64,000 bases of DNA from Chelonoidis abingdonii (Eukaryota > Chordata > Testudines > Testudinidae): assembly GCF_003597395.2 (NCBI RefSeq), contig NC_133773.1, positions 70,579,171-70,643,170 of the forward strand, written 5' to 3'. The notes beneath the pieces are model-generated. The model worked only from the letters and a program-made list of their open reading frames with translations, made no database searches and had not been told where the DNA came from. Numbering within the stretch: position 1 is the stretch's first letter; each line of letters starts with the position of its first letter. Both the position numbers and the translations under genes were made by a program. This document shows positions 1-11,373 of this stretch, piece by piece.

Positions 1-2404
1 ACATATAAACTTGGCACGTTTCTATTTCTACCTCATCACAACTTTTAGGAAACAAATAATATTATTTCTGTAGGTAATATCTATGGGAAAATAAGAATCT
101 GTAAATAAATATCTTCTAAGGTAATTTCCTAAATATTTTCCATTACATCTTCATTATCCATTAGGGAACCTAATAGTTTAGCAAGGAAAAGAGAGAGTTA
201 CAATACTCCTTCCTGTTCACTTATCACAAAACAAGCATTTAATAGTCTGGCTATCATTGCAGTGAATCTTCCTCAGTCTTTGGTAAGTAGTCCAATTATA
301 GCTAATGCAATTAATGCCTTTGGTATTTTGAACAAAGCATATCTGTATGGCTTAAATGGAAGCATCAGATAAAAATCTGGAACAATGATTGGAAATAATA
401 TTCACTTGCTAGATAATGCTACTGGAGAGGAGAATATAATATTTCTTGCTCCACAAAAGAAACATAGGTTGGAAGGCTGTCGGTACTGTAAGTACACGCA
501 ATTAAAACATTGTGTCTAAAACTCTTCAAATAGGTGTATGCACAACCTTGTCTCTTGTTTCTCTACTTCTCATTTTATTTCATGAGTTTCTAGCCCTGGG
601 GCAAAAAAAGTCCTTTTCTGCCTCTCATTTTAGTTGTATTGCATCTATCTTTGTGATATTAAGGTACAATACAGAAATAAATCTGTGCAAATTTTGCCAA
701 CAATTGCAACAAATTAAATCCAGCTCTTTGTTTTCCACTGTGTCTGCCCATTGACAGGATAATTACTTGATGTCTCGGGGCTCATGTTAAGAAAAAACCC
801 ACAGTGAACAAAGACAGTCCTAAAGATAAGCAAATTCCAAAGCTGACAGCCCATTGCTAAATATGCCTCTCTGCCTGCCCCATCAAACTCAGCAATGGGA
901 ATATATTTCAGTGCAACTACTAAAATGGGACAGAAAGGCAAAGGTAATCTCTGAGATGGCCAGGTCATATGATATTTTATTGTTAATAACAAATGCTTTT
1001 GGCTGCATCTGCAAGCATTGGCTTAAAATCAGAAAGTTGTGTGCACTTCAAGTCTACGTAACCATTTGTTTCTGTCACTGTTACCCTTGGCCTTCATCCC
1101 CCATTCCTCTGTGTATTCATTACACCACTTTGTCTTGATTTTAATGAGATTTGTAAACTGTGTTGCCCCCTATCCTAAGATGTGCCAAAGAGGCCCAAAA
1201 TCCTGTGGTGGCCAGATGGAGCGACTATGTCTCACTGATAATAAAGTATATTCTTTTGGCTAAATCATAGAATTGTTAACCAAATACTCATTGATGAACC
1301 TTTACTTTTTGTCATGGAGAACAACTAGCCAGTGGAATGATTAACTAGGAAAGTTTAAGAGAAGGTGAGATTAAAATGTTTGCTTATACTAACTAGTATA
1401 GAGAAAAGTATTGTCCTGTGGATGAGATGACCAGAGAGTTCTTCCCTAGCCCTTGTCTTGTCTATGACATGAGATGTCAGGCATACTGCGACTCTTTCAC
1501 TATATAAACCACAATTGAAAGTGTGTTTTTGTTTCTTTGGCTTCCAAAGTATTGCTGCCAAAATCAAGTTCTGTCTTTCAGAGCTCTCACCACATAACCT
1601 GAATATCAACCAGCTTCTTTCCATCTTCCATGTAAAGCTTTGCATCTTTCTCTTGATCGCTATCAAAGATCTCTAATCTGACTCCTGGCAATCTCCCAGC
1701 CTTCATCTCTTCCTCTAACTCTGGATCATAAAAATATTAACCAACAATTCATCACAGCATCCTCTTATGCCCTTTGTTCTCAGAAGCATTGCTCCTATCT
1801 GCTGCCTTCATTTGCTTTGCTCATGTATGACTCCATGCCTTTTTCAATGCCAACGGCTCCCTGAGTAGTCTTCTACAATCCCTGCATTCCAATCTCCAGA
1901 GATCCCTTGGTACAAGAAGATCAGATGGCACAGGTGAGTATAAAATATCTGCACCAGATAGGGCCAATCTGACTGGAGGAATATGATCTTGCCTACTGGG
2001 TACACCCAAACGTATATTAAAGCCAATGGGTATTTTGGAAGTAAAGAGAAATCAAATTGGCCCCAAAAGTTGAAGTCGCTGCTCATTTATTCTGTAGGTT
2101 TACCGTTAATAATAATTTCAGCAGCTATACCATCGTTAAAATAAAATATTCTGCTCTATTTTTTTTTAAAAAAGAGCTTCTAACGATGAAAAATATGTTG
2201 TGTGGCCAGAGAAATTGGTTGCTTACTGAGCATGCTTTACCTCATGACTTTAAAGCTGGGTTGGTTGAGCCACACAATAAAAGAAAAGGTTAAATAATGT
2301 TTTAGCATGCACTCTCAGGAGTCTTTGATTATGACAGTGATAGTTTGTTTTGAATTGTGTTCCTTCACCCCGTCTCAGCTTCTTCGTCTGGCTGCTCAGG
2401 AAGA
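1..2404. other. 3' flank, no gene recognised
   Basis: AT-rich sequence downstream of SPOCK3. Short open frames exist on both strands, but none resembles a known protein, has plausible splice sites in a coding frame, or is long enough to stand out from chance. I see no clear transposon ends here. The stretch at about 1840-2050 has a repeat-like look but I could not assign it. Confidence 0.5.
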
Positions 2405-2745
2405 AGTATAGGAGACACTGGTTGTGGTTTAATTAGGCCTCAACTGGGTACCTTCAGATATTTAAAAGTGTATAGTACTGGTAATTCCATAATCATTTCA
2501 GTATCTGCTTCTGTCAACCTTTCCCCTTACCAGTCCTGGTCCCCAGCCAACCTACTCCGGGGACCTTACCTCCCAACTCAAATGAGGGTTAAGAGCGGGT
2601 GCTATAAAACAGAGGGTGTGTGAGACTTCCAGCTGTAGCAGTGGTAGAAGCCATAAACTCTGCCAGACTTCCATGACTTTAAAGGCGACTTCCTTTAAAT
2701 CCTTTACTCATCTATTTTATCTGATCCCTGTATTCCTTCCCTATG
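2405..2745 (-). repeat. Split direct repeat B2 (copy of 3220-3565)
   Basis: This stretch is a diverged direct repeat of 3220-3565. Shared blocks in the same order include TGTGGTTTAATTAGGC, CATAATCATTTCA, CCTGGTCCCCAG, CTCAAATGAGGGTTAAG and CATTTTATCTGAT-like sequence near the end. The copies lie about 475 bases apart and enclose the A2 repeat, as expected for the 3' end of an Ngaro-type element read on the minus strand. Confidence 0.7.
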
Positions 2746-3089
2746 GTGTAACAGCATTGCATGTTTATATAATGAGTTGTGATATCATAGCCTAACTCCT
2801 GTTTCATGTTTGCCCTAGCTAAGCCTCCACAACACACTGTTGGAAAGGTGAAACCTACCCTCCCCACACACACACTCTGCCTTGGCCAATCTGACTCTAA
2901 GGGAAAAATTCCTTCCGAGCCCCGGAAGAAAAGAGCAACTAATGAATGCCCAGAGCGGATCCTAACCAAGTATTTCACCACTTCAGTGGGCGGGTGGATG
3001 CTGATCTTCCTGGTTCAAGTAAGAGAGGGCTTCTCTTGCACCAGCATGAATCTATATAGTCGTCCTTCTTTTCCAGTCACCTGGGGGGT

Positions 3090-3219
3090 GATGGATGCAG
3101 CTGAAGCAGAAAGTCACTCTTTGACTTTCTAGCCTTACAGAGGCACACACCTTTTCCAACAGGCCAGACAAGGCCCTCCACCACTTAATGTGCAGGCAGG
3201 TCACTGTCTGACTATGCTG
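3090..3219 (-). repeat. Split direct repeat A2 (copy of 12347-12445)
   Basis: It lies between the two B repeats. It shares GCAGAAAGTCA, a TTCTAGCC/TCTAGCCC block, TTTTCCAACA and an ATAATGTGC/TTAATGTGC block with 12347-12445, in the same order and orientation. Similarity is patchy, so homology is likely but not certain. Confidence 0.5.
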
Positions 3220-3565
3220 GATGAAATACAGGTGATACCGGATGTGGTTTAATTAGGCTTCAAATTTATTTTGAAATGTCTCAGAGGACCAAGCAGATAT
3301 AAGTGTACAGTGAAGGTAATTTCATAATCATTTCAATATATAGCTGGAGAGCTTCTATTTGCCCTCCACATTACCCATCCTGGTCCCCAGTCAACCAGCT
3401 GTTTGACCTCACCATCCCCTCTTCTCAAATGAGGGTTAAGGGGGCAACATAAAAGAGTGGGTGTTGGTGCTAGCTATAGGAGACCCCACACACCTCCTTT
3501 AATGAATACCTCCTTTAAATTTTTTATCAATCCATTTTATCTGATCACTGTATCCTTTCCCGACA
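3220..3565 (-). repeat. Split direct repeat B1 (copy of 2405-2745)
   Basis: This is the partner of the repeat at 2405-2745, with the same ordered blocks and about the same length. On the minus strand it directly follows the hydrolase-like coding remnant, the position expected for B1 in an Ngaro element. Confidence 0.7.
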
Positions 3566-3633
3566 GAGTACCTGTTCTGGATACCCACCACAAGACGACA
3601 CCAGGAGATAGCTTGGTTGCCTCCCCACCATAC

Positions 3634-4027
3634 CTAGCTGAGTTCCCAGACATCTCTTGGGATGCCCCCTTTAAGACTGGCCAAAAACATGTGAGCTGCC
3701 ACGTCTGACAGGTAGACCCCATCCCCCGTGAATAATTCTGGTGCCCTGTATGCCATATCTGGATGTGAAGTTACTGATATCTGTATGACACCCATGAATT
3801 TGGCCACCTCTATATCACACATCTCCAAGCCTTGTTGACCCGCCGGAAGTTTGCAGCTTTCTCCCACACCCTGCATTGCCGCATGTCTGACCACCTCGTA
3901 AAAGTTCCAGGATCTGCCCCAATTCTGCCTTAGCACTGATAATTAAATCTACCCCTTTACGCATTCCTAAACCATTTCCACCAAAGTGAACCACAATTAT
4001 ATGTGGTGCCAGCTCATGGGCCCCCAA
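3634..4027 (-). pseudogene. SGNH-hydrolase-like remnant of the Ngaro element
   Basis: Two overlapping minus-strand frames carry the pieces. 4027-3815 holds a PHIIVVHFGGNGLG block, matching the conserved GGND-type block of SGNH hydrolases, here with G in place of D. 3936-3634 holds a C-terminal YRAPELFTGDGVYLS block, matching the family's DGVHLS block, with Y where the catalytic His is expected. A frameshift lies near 3820-3940. A hydrolase domain following the recombinase is known from Ngaro retrotransposons. The N-terminal part is lost at the retroviral insertion. It is not functional as it stands. Confidence 0.55.
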
Positions 4028-4422
4028 AGTGAAGGAAGGGCCTGGGGTACTGTGTTAGAGGGCTTTCCCATTTACCCTCTCCCCTGATTCTTATCATGCA
4101 GACAGAAAGCAGAAGCCCAGAAGTCTGAAGTGCAATCAATGCAATGTTTATTGGGGTTGGTTCCAAGCAAACATATCCATAGCTCTACATGCTGGCAGTC
4201 CGTTTCCCAGTGTTCCATTCCCAGTTCTGATGCCACAGAGCCTTTACCTCATATCCCCCTTCTCAGCCCTGACACCACAGAGCCTTTACCCCATAACTCC
4301 TTCCCAGCTCCCATTCCCAATTCCCACCTCCTCCTCCTCCTCAGCAGGCCAAAATATACCTGCAGTGCACAACCCTAGTCACACCCTTACAACTTATGGT
4401 CATGTTTTGTTTGGGAGGGACG

Positions 4423-4948
4423 TGAGTTGGGGTCTTCGTCCCACCTTTTTTGTATTCCATGGGAGGGGTAAGGAGTGAGATTGTAATCTGGTCAGGGGCA
4501 GGAATTTCTCTGGTTTTACAGTGTTTTACCTTTCCTCCACAATACTCCTTGCCCCTCCCAACTAGTTGCTTGACCTTGCCTTGAGAAAAGGAGTTGAGGC
4601 AGTCTTCAAGTGTGCATTTATATATTACATACCCACCATGCCCAGTAACACTTTACTGCTCTTATCTATTTCCATTATTCTAACAAAGCCATCTGATTTA
4701 GGCAAAAGCAACATTTACAGTTTCTGTCTTTGTTTTTAGTAAGAATCCCTTTGTTCACAACATAAACAACAAGGAGTCCAGTGGTACCTTAAAGACTAAC
4801 AGATTTATTTGGGCATAAGCTTTCGTGAGTAAAAAAAACCTCACTTCTTCAGATGCGTTCACACACATATTAGTATAACATACAAGAGTATCAAAAATTC
4901 AAACCCAAAATTCAATCTCAGGCTGACAAATAAGCATATATACTCACA
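4423..4948 (-). repeat. LTR-like repeat A (3' LTR)
   Basis: It matches 9204-9617 nearly throughout (for example GGAGGGGTAAGGAGTGAG, CCAACTAGTTGCTTGACC, GAAAAGGAGTTGAGGCAGT). It is longer only because a 97-base Penelope tail has inserted at 4760-4856. Its minus-strand start, TGTGAG at 4948, is flanked by a purine tract. The U5 side may run on to about 4090. Confidence 0.6.
4760..4856 (-). mobile_element. Penelope-like element 3' tail inserted in the LTR
   Basis: The inserted 97 bases are absent from the sister LTR at 9204-9617 and are flanked by GTTCACA on both sides (4753-4759 and 4857-4863), a clean target-site duplication. On the minus strand the insert carries CACGAAAGCTTATGC-like sequence followed by AATAAA, then GTTAGTCTTTAAGG. 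I recognise this as the 3' terminal sequence of Penelope-like retroelements common in reptiles. Another copy is at 36104. Confidence 0.65.
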
Positions 4949-4976
4949 CTCCACCCCTTTTTCCTCTTTTCTTCTG
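4949..4976 (-). other. Polypurine tract before the 3' LTR
   Basis: The + strand reads as a pyrimidine run here, so the minus strand is a purine run (AGAAAAGAGGAAAAAGGGG) ending immediately before the LTR start at 4948. This is where plus-strand priming occurs in retroviruses, and it fixes the orientation of the element as minus. Confidence 0.55.
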
Positions 4977-5277
4977 GGACTGTCCTGCTCAGGTGTCCTG
5001 GGAAAAGCATAGGGTACATGACAGTATATTTCCTGAAAGGGCCATGTATCAAGATGAAATGTGCTGCTGCTTCATTTGCCTCACTGCCCTGTATGCATAT
5101 AGTGCCCTGAACCTTCCCTAATACGGACATACTGCACGTATATTCCAATTAGTGTATCAGATTCCCAATAGCGATGGGCCTGAGAAGGTTGGGTCCGGGT
5201 TATCTGTTACACTGTCGTGGAGGGCCTATTACATTACTGATATGTGACAATTAGTGGTTGCAGCTTGTGGGTCTGTG

Positions 5278-5801
5278 CAGGGCCGGCTCTAACTTTTTTG
5301 CTGCCCCAAGCAAAAAAGGAGAGTGCCGCCCCGCCGTATCCCACCCGACAAGCGCCGCCCTGCCTACAGCCCTGCCCCCCCAGTGCTGCACCGCCCGAAG
5401 CCCCTGCCCCATAGTGCCACCCGAAGCCCCCACCCCCTCTGAGTGCTGCGCCACCCGAAGCCCCGACCCCTGAGTGCCGCTCAAGCCCCCGCCCCTCCTC
5501 CGAGCACCATGCCACCCAAAGCCCCGGCCCCCCCTCTGAGCGCAGCGCTGTACAAGCCACCCCCCCCAATGCCACTCTGCCTGAAGCTCCCACCTCTCCT
5601 GAGTGCCGCGCCACCCAAAGCCTCACCCCCCTGAGCGCTGCACCACCTGAAGCCCCACCCCCCTCAGCGCCGCTGAAACAAAAAAAACCATCCAGCGCTG
5701 CCCCCAATGAACAACAACAACAAAAAAACCCGAGTGCTGGCCTGCCCCAAGGTACCGCCCCAAGCACGTGCTTGGTTGGCTGGTGCCTGGAGCCGGCCCT
5801 G
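5278..5801. mobile_element. hAT-like MITE with GC-rich tandem interior
   Basis: The termini CAGGGCCGGCTC and GAGCCGGCCCTG are perfect 12-base inverted repeats, flanked by a perfect 8-base duplication GGTCTGTG (5270-5277 and 5802-5809), which is typical of hAT transposition. The interior is a degenerate tandem array of units of about 30 bases around GAGTGCCGC-CCACCCGAAGCCCC. It opens long frames on both strands (such as a 177-residue Gly/Ala-rich one) that are compositional artefacts. It lies inside the retrovirus-like element, so it is younger than that insertion. Confidence 0.85.
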
Positions 5802-6353
5802 GGTCTGTGCTTCCCTTAACCACCCAGTACACATTGCAAGATTAGAGTATACTTAATGATTGGCCAACAGCCGTAATGGTCCACAATAACATTGGAAGCC
5901 CTGACCATTGTAATATAGTCCAACAGCCGGGCTATCACCAAAACCACTGCTGCTTCTTTTTTCACAGGTTTTAAATCCTGAAACATCATTCTGGAGTGTA
6001 TATTTTAAATGTGTTCGGTTGTTGGCAGTTGCAGTGAGCTGGCTCTGCAGTGTTCATGTGCTTTTGTTCTTATCATAAGTCCACTGGATATTCACAGAAA
6101 AACAGGGTATTGTCCAAACCAGCTTGACCACTTGGTATGGAAATGAGTACTATGCCTTGGTTCGATTATTCACATCAATGAGTTCTACAGATCCAGTCGT
6201 GCACCAAAGTCCCAATGGCAGCATATAGATGTGCATAACTTGGTCATGTACTGGTGTAATTTTGCCCCCTAGTACTGTGCATATTCCCAGAAAAAAAAAG
6301 TGCCCCATATACATTAACCGTAACAGCCCCCATTTGCAGCAGGTTCTACCCCT

Positions 6354-8075
6354 CTATGGCCATTGGGGAGGGACACATTTGAATTTTTTCTCTGGACAAT
6401 TACTTAACTGAATTATTGTCCATTTTACACCATTCCATCCTCCACATCTATCCCCCAGTGGTTCTGAATGAACTCCTCCCTTTGTCATTATTCCCATGGG
6501 GACCACCTTAGTTGCCGTCCCATTCCAAGGTACCACAGTAACTATTACATAGGTGCTAGCTCCCTGGTTGAATATTTTGTATTCCCATACACACCTCCCT
6601 GCAGGTTAGTCTTCTGAAGCCATCCCTCACCCGTGTCATGAGGTCTCCTGTCCATTGAGTTGGCTGCAGGTTCACCTTTGCTGCCTTTTCCCACCCTGTT
6701 GCAATTACACCCTTTTCCCACCCTGTTGCTGATTTACAGACAGTTGACTGCTACATGCCAGCAGTCCATTGATTTGCTGCTGAAATTTTACATTTTGGCT
6801 TATTAGTTGCTTAGTTACCCAACTGTCCCCCAAATGCCATAGACCCAACCCTGTGGTTTCTGCCTACAAATCCCATTTTCGGCGACAATTCCATGTATGT
6901 CCCCTCACCCACCAATTAAATTGTTGTTTTAACCCTTCTATGAATGTGCTACACTTGGGGTATATCCGGTCCACCCACCATTCTCTGGGGCGTATCATGT
7001 AATGGACTGGAAAGATGTGTTGAAAAGTGCTGGTTGCACCGGCTCCCACAGTGGCTCACACACATTTGCCCGTCAGGAAGTATTTTTGGCTCCAGGGTGT
7101 GGCCAGCTAAAATCAGGATTTTCCCAGCTTGGCATCTATATTACCTGAAGGGTTACATTCTGCAAAGTGGTTAAATTGTTATATATACACAACTTTCCAG
7201 GGGAGACTTCATGCCCAATCTGATATGTACTTAATTGCAAGCCTAAGGATTGTCCTCTATGTAGGTACCATTATGTTTCACATGCTAACATCACACTCCA
7301 TAACCCAAACACTCCAGGAGGCCAAAGGGTTATATTTTTGGGCCTTCCGCAACAGATGACTGTGTTTCCCACTGTCATTGATCATGGCATATCCTAAGGA
7401 ATACCATGCAATATTTCCTGATAAATTTCATATTCTCCACTGGTTTAGGAACCCTCCCCCTTCCAATCAGTATACCACATACCAACACTGCCAAATTCCC
7501 ATGGGGGGATTAGTGGTACAATTTACTCTGGGTAAATCCTTGAAGTCCTCATCTGCCTCATTACCACAACTTGGGGATGGGGGTAGCAGTCCACGTTTCC
7601 TCCTTTTGCCACTTGACCATTGTGGGATCTGGGTATGGTTTACAAGATCAACAACTGTGATTAGCAGCAACAACTGTTCTATTCGGGGCCAGAGGGGGGG
7701 TCCTTTTTTATCTTAGTGGGTCTACCTGTAAGATGCATGAAACATAATTTATCCATCCTCCTTCTTAACCCCCATTTTGCACCTTTTTATTTGCATGCAA
7801 TGGCCTTTTATTTGCCATTTCTAATAGCAGCAGGCTTGGCCCCAGTTGGTCAAAATCGAGGTAAGGGCCCTTCATTTAGGAGCTGGGAATAGATGGTATT
7901 CTCCTGGAATCTGGTACATCACTTGATTTCCACCCCTTGGGTAGACCGTGCTCTCCAGGCAGGTCACGTGTTGACCTTTGCAACTGTATGTGTTAACCCT
8001 CCTTGTACAATATCTACCAATATAATGGTAATAACAACAAGACAAACACCACAAAACACACAGCACAATCTTCAT
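6354..8075 (-). pseudogene. Envelope-like remnant of the retroviral element
   Basis: The start at 8075 has a short hydrophobic, leader-like N-terminus (MKIVLCVLWCLSCC). Downstream minus-strand frames at 7673-7467, 7049-6864 and 6536-6354 are rich in Cys, Trp and Asn-X-Ser/Thr, as in retroviral surface glycoproteins, and precede the 3' LTR. They are separated by many stops and frameshifts. I could not identify a furin site or fusion peptide with confidence. The assignment rests on position and composition, and it is clearly dead. Confidence 0.35.
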
Positions 8076-8099
8076 TGGGACAGTAGACCCAGGGTGTTC

Positions 8100-9203
8100 T
8101 GGGTTGTTGTTCTGCTGGTGCCAGCCTGCCCATAGAGTGTCTGAAAAACAAAAGAAACATTTCCTAGCCCCCTGGTGAGGACAGATTATTGCTTAAAAAT
8201 ACCCCTTCCTTACTGATTGCAGGAAAAACAGAAGAATTACCTCCACACTGTCCTTGTTTTGTGCCATAGGCAGGCCAGGTTTCTACCCTTAAAGAAAAGG
8301 GTGAATTATCTCACTGTTCATTTATGAAGTTCATGAGGTGGTGTACCTCAGTTTCCTCTCTTGTACAACAGACCAGGTTTGTAATTGTGCTGTGCCAAGC
8401 TTTAAGTTTATTTACAGGTAATAGTTGAGAAGCAGTATTACCATGAGACCTTTGACAAGAAATTTGCTTTCAGTTACCATATTTAGCATGCTTATTACTT
8501 TTCCAAAAAAATCACACACATTACGTATTGTTACAGGGTTACTCACTAGCATTTATCCCAAGGTTTAACATTGCGATGGTCAGATTACTCAGAGCTCCCT
8601 TAAGGCTCAATGTTTCTGACATTGTTTCTTTGTACATTTCACCCCTGCCTTTACTTCGGAGGTACACTGTCTTAACTTTGTGTTTACCTCCTGCAGTTCT
8701 TAGCTGCTGTTTGTTACCAAAAAAGGATCCAGAATCTATAACCTTTCCCTTGCTTCTGGCTGCCCCAGCCATGGCTACATTCTCTGATCCTTATTTTAAA
8801 AGATATTAAACTTCATAACAACATGGATACTCCCAAAGGTTAAATGCTAAATACCAAAGGCACATCACACTAGCTGCTGGCGTCTGGCACAAGGGTCTGT
8901 CAGTGTTGCAGTTTTGAATGAGAGATTTAAATGGAGTTTTAGTGGCTTTTTTTTTAATTTAAAAACACATAACCAATCCAATTTATCTTAAACCTACAAA
9001 CCATGAGTGTTGGTTTAGGTCCTTAAAAGCTTACATAATTACACAAAAATATTTACACATATAGAAAAATACCAAGAAGTCACCTGCTACAGGATAGGCC
9101 CAACAAAGCAAGTAACAGAACGCCACTAGCCATCACCTACAGCCCCCAACTAAAACCTCTCCAGTGCATCATCAAGGATCTACAATCTATCCTGACAGGG
9201 TCA
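8100..9203. other. Unassigned interior, with a possible Penelope coding fragment
   Basis: No retroviral gene is recognisable in 8100-9080. At about 9085-9195 the + strand reads RPNKASNRTPLAITYSPQL followed by a block ending KDLQSIL. This resembles the linker between the reverse transcriptase and GIY-YIG domains of Penelope-like elements. It ends where the LTR-like repeat starts at 9204, so it may mark the break that truncated that LTR. The identification is tentative. Confidence 0.3.
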
Positions 9204-9617
9204 TGAGTTGGAGTCTTCATCCCACCTTTTTTGTATCCCATGGGAGGGGTAAGGAGTGAGGTTGTAATCTGGTCAGGGGCAGCCATTTCTCTGGTCTTTC
9301 AGTGTTTTCCCTTTCCCCCATACACCTTGCTTCTCCCAACTAGTTGCTTGACCTTGCCTTGAGAAAAGGAGTTGAGGCAGTTTTGAAGCGTGCATTCATA
9401 CATTACATACCCACTATGCCCAGTAACACTTTAAGTGCTCTTATCTATTTCCATCATATTAACAAAGCCAGCTGGTTTAGGCAAAAGCAACATTTACAGT
9501 GTCTGTGTTTTTAGTAAGAATCCCTTTGTTCACACATATTAGTATAAGATACAAGAGTACCAAAAATTCAAACCCAAAATTCTATCTCAGGCTGACAAAC
9601 AAGCCTATATGCTAACA
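9204..9617 (-). repeat. LTR-like repeat B (truncated 5' LTR)
   Basis: This is the sister copy of 4423-4948 and lacks the Penelope tail found there. On the minus strand it starts TGTTAGC at 9617. At 9204 the similarity stops, and the U5 part seen beside repeat A is missing. Confidence 0.6.
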
Positions 9618-10080
9618 TGCTAGAACAATTTGCATAGAGGCGGTGCTGAGAGCCATTGAACCAAACTGTAAACCCTGGATATGATGGAATCCACTTCAAC
9701 CCAGGGAGTGCAGCAGCACCCCCAGCACCCTTAATTCCAGCATTTATGGAAGGGGCATTAACTGGTCCCATAACATGCTCCTCCTCCCATTCCAACTCAG
9801 GACTGCTTCACAACTAGGGTGACGAGATAGGGTGAGAGAAAACAGGACAAGGGGTGAGGACTAATCGGGATATCTGGTCACTCTAATCCCCACTGAGGCT
9901 CAATTGCAAGCCTCCAGACAACCTGGTAGCCTACCTATGAGCCCAGTAAACAATACTGTGCCCACAGATCCACACTGCCATGTTCCTGCATCTGAATGAA
10001 TGAAACACCATGGAAAATTAACACTTGGGTTTCCATGCATATTCTCTGTGCTTCAGAATGCTAATGCCCAATTGCCCGGA

Positions 10081-10299
10081 TTACTTAAGCCCCCCTATAC
10101 CCAGCTGGGCCGCTGCTGTTGCTGTCCCGCTCCTAAACAAGTGGAAACCAAATTCACATGCTGAGATCCCTGACCTTGTCAGTCTCCGTCTTGAAAATGT
10201 AACAAACTGGTATGTTCTGAGGGAATTCCTGTCACCGTGAATAAAGAGGGGCTCATTCCTCCCTGGTCTTATCACTATGTATGCCCTCACAGCCTCCAC
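10081..10299 (-). pseudogene. Tyrosine recombinase remnant (Ngaro)
   Basis: A 72-codon frame ends in EFGFHLFRSGTATAAAQLGIG. This corresponds to the conserved H-x-x-R box of DIRS/Ngaro tyrosine recombinases (usually H-S-F-R-x-G). In a shifted frame just downstream, GHWHSEAQRICMET matches the box that normally carries the catalytic Tyr, but no Tyr is present. The enzyme would circularise or integrate the element DNA. This copy is frameshifted and lacks the nucleophile. Confidence 0.6.
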
Positions 10300-10651
10300 A
10301 GGGCAGATCCCAGGCTCGCTACCCTACTATAGAATAATGGATTCACCTTGGCCTCCCGAATTTGTCTGACTTCCTCAAGGTTAATATAACCCCTCCCCGT
10401 GTATATCCCTCAGATCCAAAGCCTTCAAGAAGAATACCTACAGGACCCAGCTACTAGCTCACTTTTATCCCAAAAGTTCCAAAAATGCTACCAGAAATGC
10501 CATCCTGAACAAGGCCACTACCTGTCCACAATGACATATGGGTTCCAGGGTCTGCACGAGAGCCCTAAGCATATTAACAGTGATGAGATGATGTTTATCA
10601 TTCTAGGGCTAGTGCTTCAAGACCATCCAGCTAGAAACCTTCAAACTAAAT

Positions 10652-11145
10652 CAGAGGTGGGAAAATGATGGCCTGTGGACCAGATATGGCCCACAAGCCG
10701 TTTTAAGCTGGCCTGTGAGCTCCTGCTGGGGAGCCAGGTAGGGGCCTGGATCACATGGTTTGGCCCTGCTTCGGTGCTCCAGCTGGGGCACTGGGTTGGG
10801 GGCTGCACCACACAGCTCCTGGAAGCCGTGGCATGGCTCTGCTCCAAGTGTCGGGGGCTGCTCCATGCCTAGAAGCCAGAGAAGAGACATGCCACAGCTT
10901 CCAGGAGCTGCTTGAGGTAAGCACCGCTGCACCTCTGAGCCTCTCCCCAACTCCCTGCCCCAGCCCTGATACCTGTCTCCAAACCCCTCAATCCCAGCCC
11001 AGATCACCCTCCTACACCCAACTCCTCATCCCTAGTCCCACCTCAGAGCCCTCACCCCAACCCCAATTCTGTGAGCATTCACGGCCCACCATACAATTTC
11101 TAGTCCCCAATATGTCCCTCAGGCTAAAAAGTTTGCCCACCCCTG
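10652..11145. mobile_element. hAT MITE in the Ngaro element
   Basis: It starts CAGAGGTGGG and ends CCCACCCCTG (imperfect inverted repeats, extending to CAGGGGTGGGCAAACTTTTT on the reverse side). It is flanked by AACTAAAT (10644-10651) and AACCAAAT (11146-11153), an 8-base duplication with one difference. It splits the RNase H end from the recombinase. Frames inside, up to 151 residues, are Pro-rich and not gene-like. Confidence 0.8.
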
Positions 11146-11373
11146 AACCAAATACTACTGCAAGGATCTTGGTAATTGTTCAGGCTACTGACAAATGTAA
11201 GGGCTGGTAGGCAAGTGGAGATGGTTGTCAGATTGCAACCAAAATGGGAACAAAATCCACCAATGTTATATCCTCCACTGCCCATTCTGAGCACATCACT
11301 TGCCTTGGTAAAATACTTCAAAACCCGTACTTCCCAAAGCATCCAAGTGGATCTTTAAATCAGCCTCCAGTAT

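Larger units (their letters stand above)
4090..9617 (-). mobile_element. Decayed endogenous retrovirus-like element
   Basis: Two direct repeats of about 0.41-0.53 kb (4423-4948 and 9204-9617) bound an internal region of about 4.2 kb. On the minus strand both repeats begin with TGT(T/G)AG. The downstream one is directly preceded by a purine-rich tract, as expected for a 3' LTR. An envelope-like remnant lies at 8075-6354. No gag or pol was recognised, so the copy is deleted as well as mutated. A minus-strand AATAAA near 4150 suggests that the 3' LTR continues to about 4090, while the upstream LTR is truncated at 9204. It interrupts the Ngaro element. No convincing primer-binding site or target-site duplication was found. 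The retrovirus genus cannot be told. Confidence 0.5.

Noticed and set aside
5234..5767. 177-codon minus-strand open frame, Gly/Ala-rich
   Set aside because: It lies within a MITE whose GC-rich tandem repeats keep all frames open. No domain, no start context.
5278..5801. Repeats of about 30 bases suggesting a CRISPR-like array
   Set aside because: Units are contiguous and degenerate, without unique spacers, and the genome is vertebrate.
10652..11145. 151-codon + strand frame as a gene
   Set aside because: It lies almost wholly inside a hAT MITE with an 8-base duplication. It is Pro/Ser-rich without a domain.
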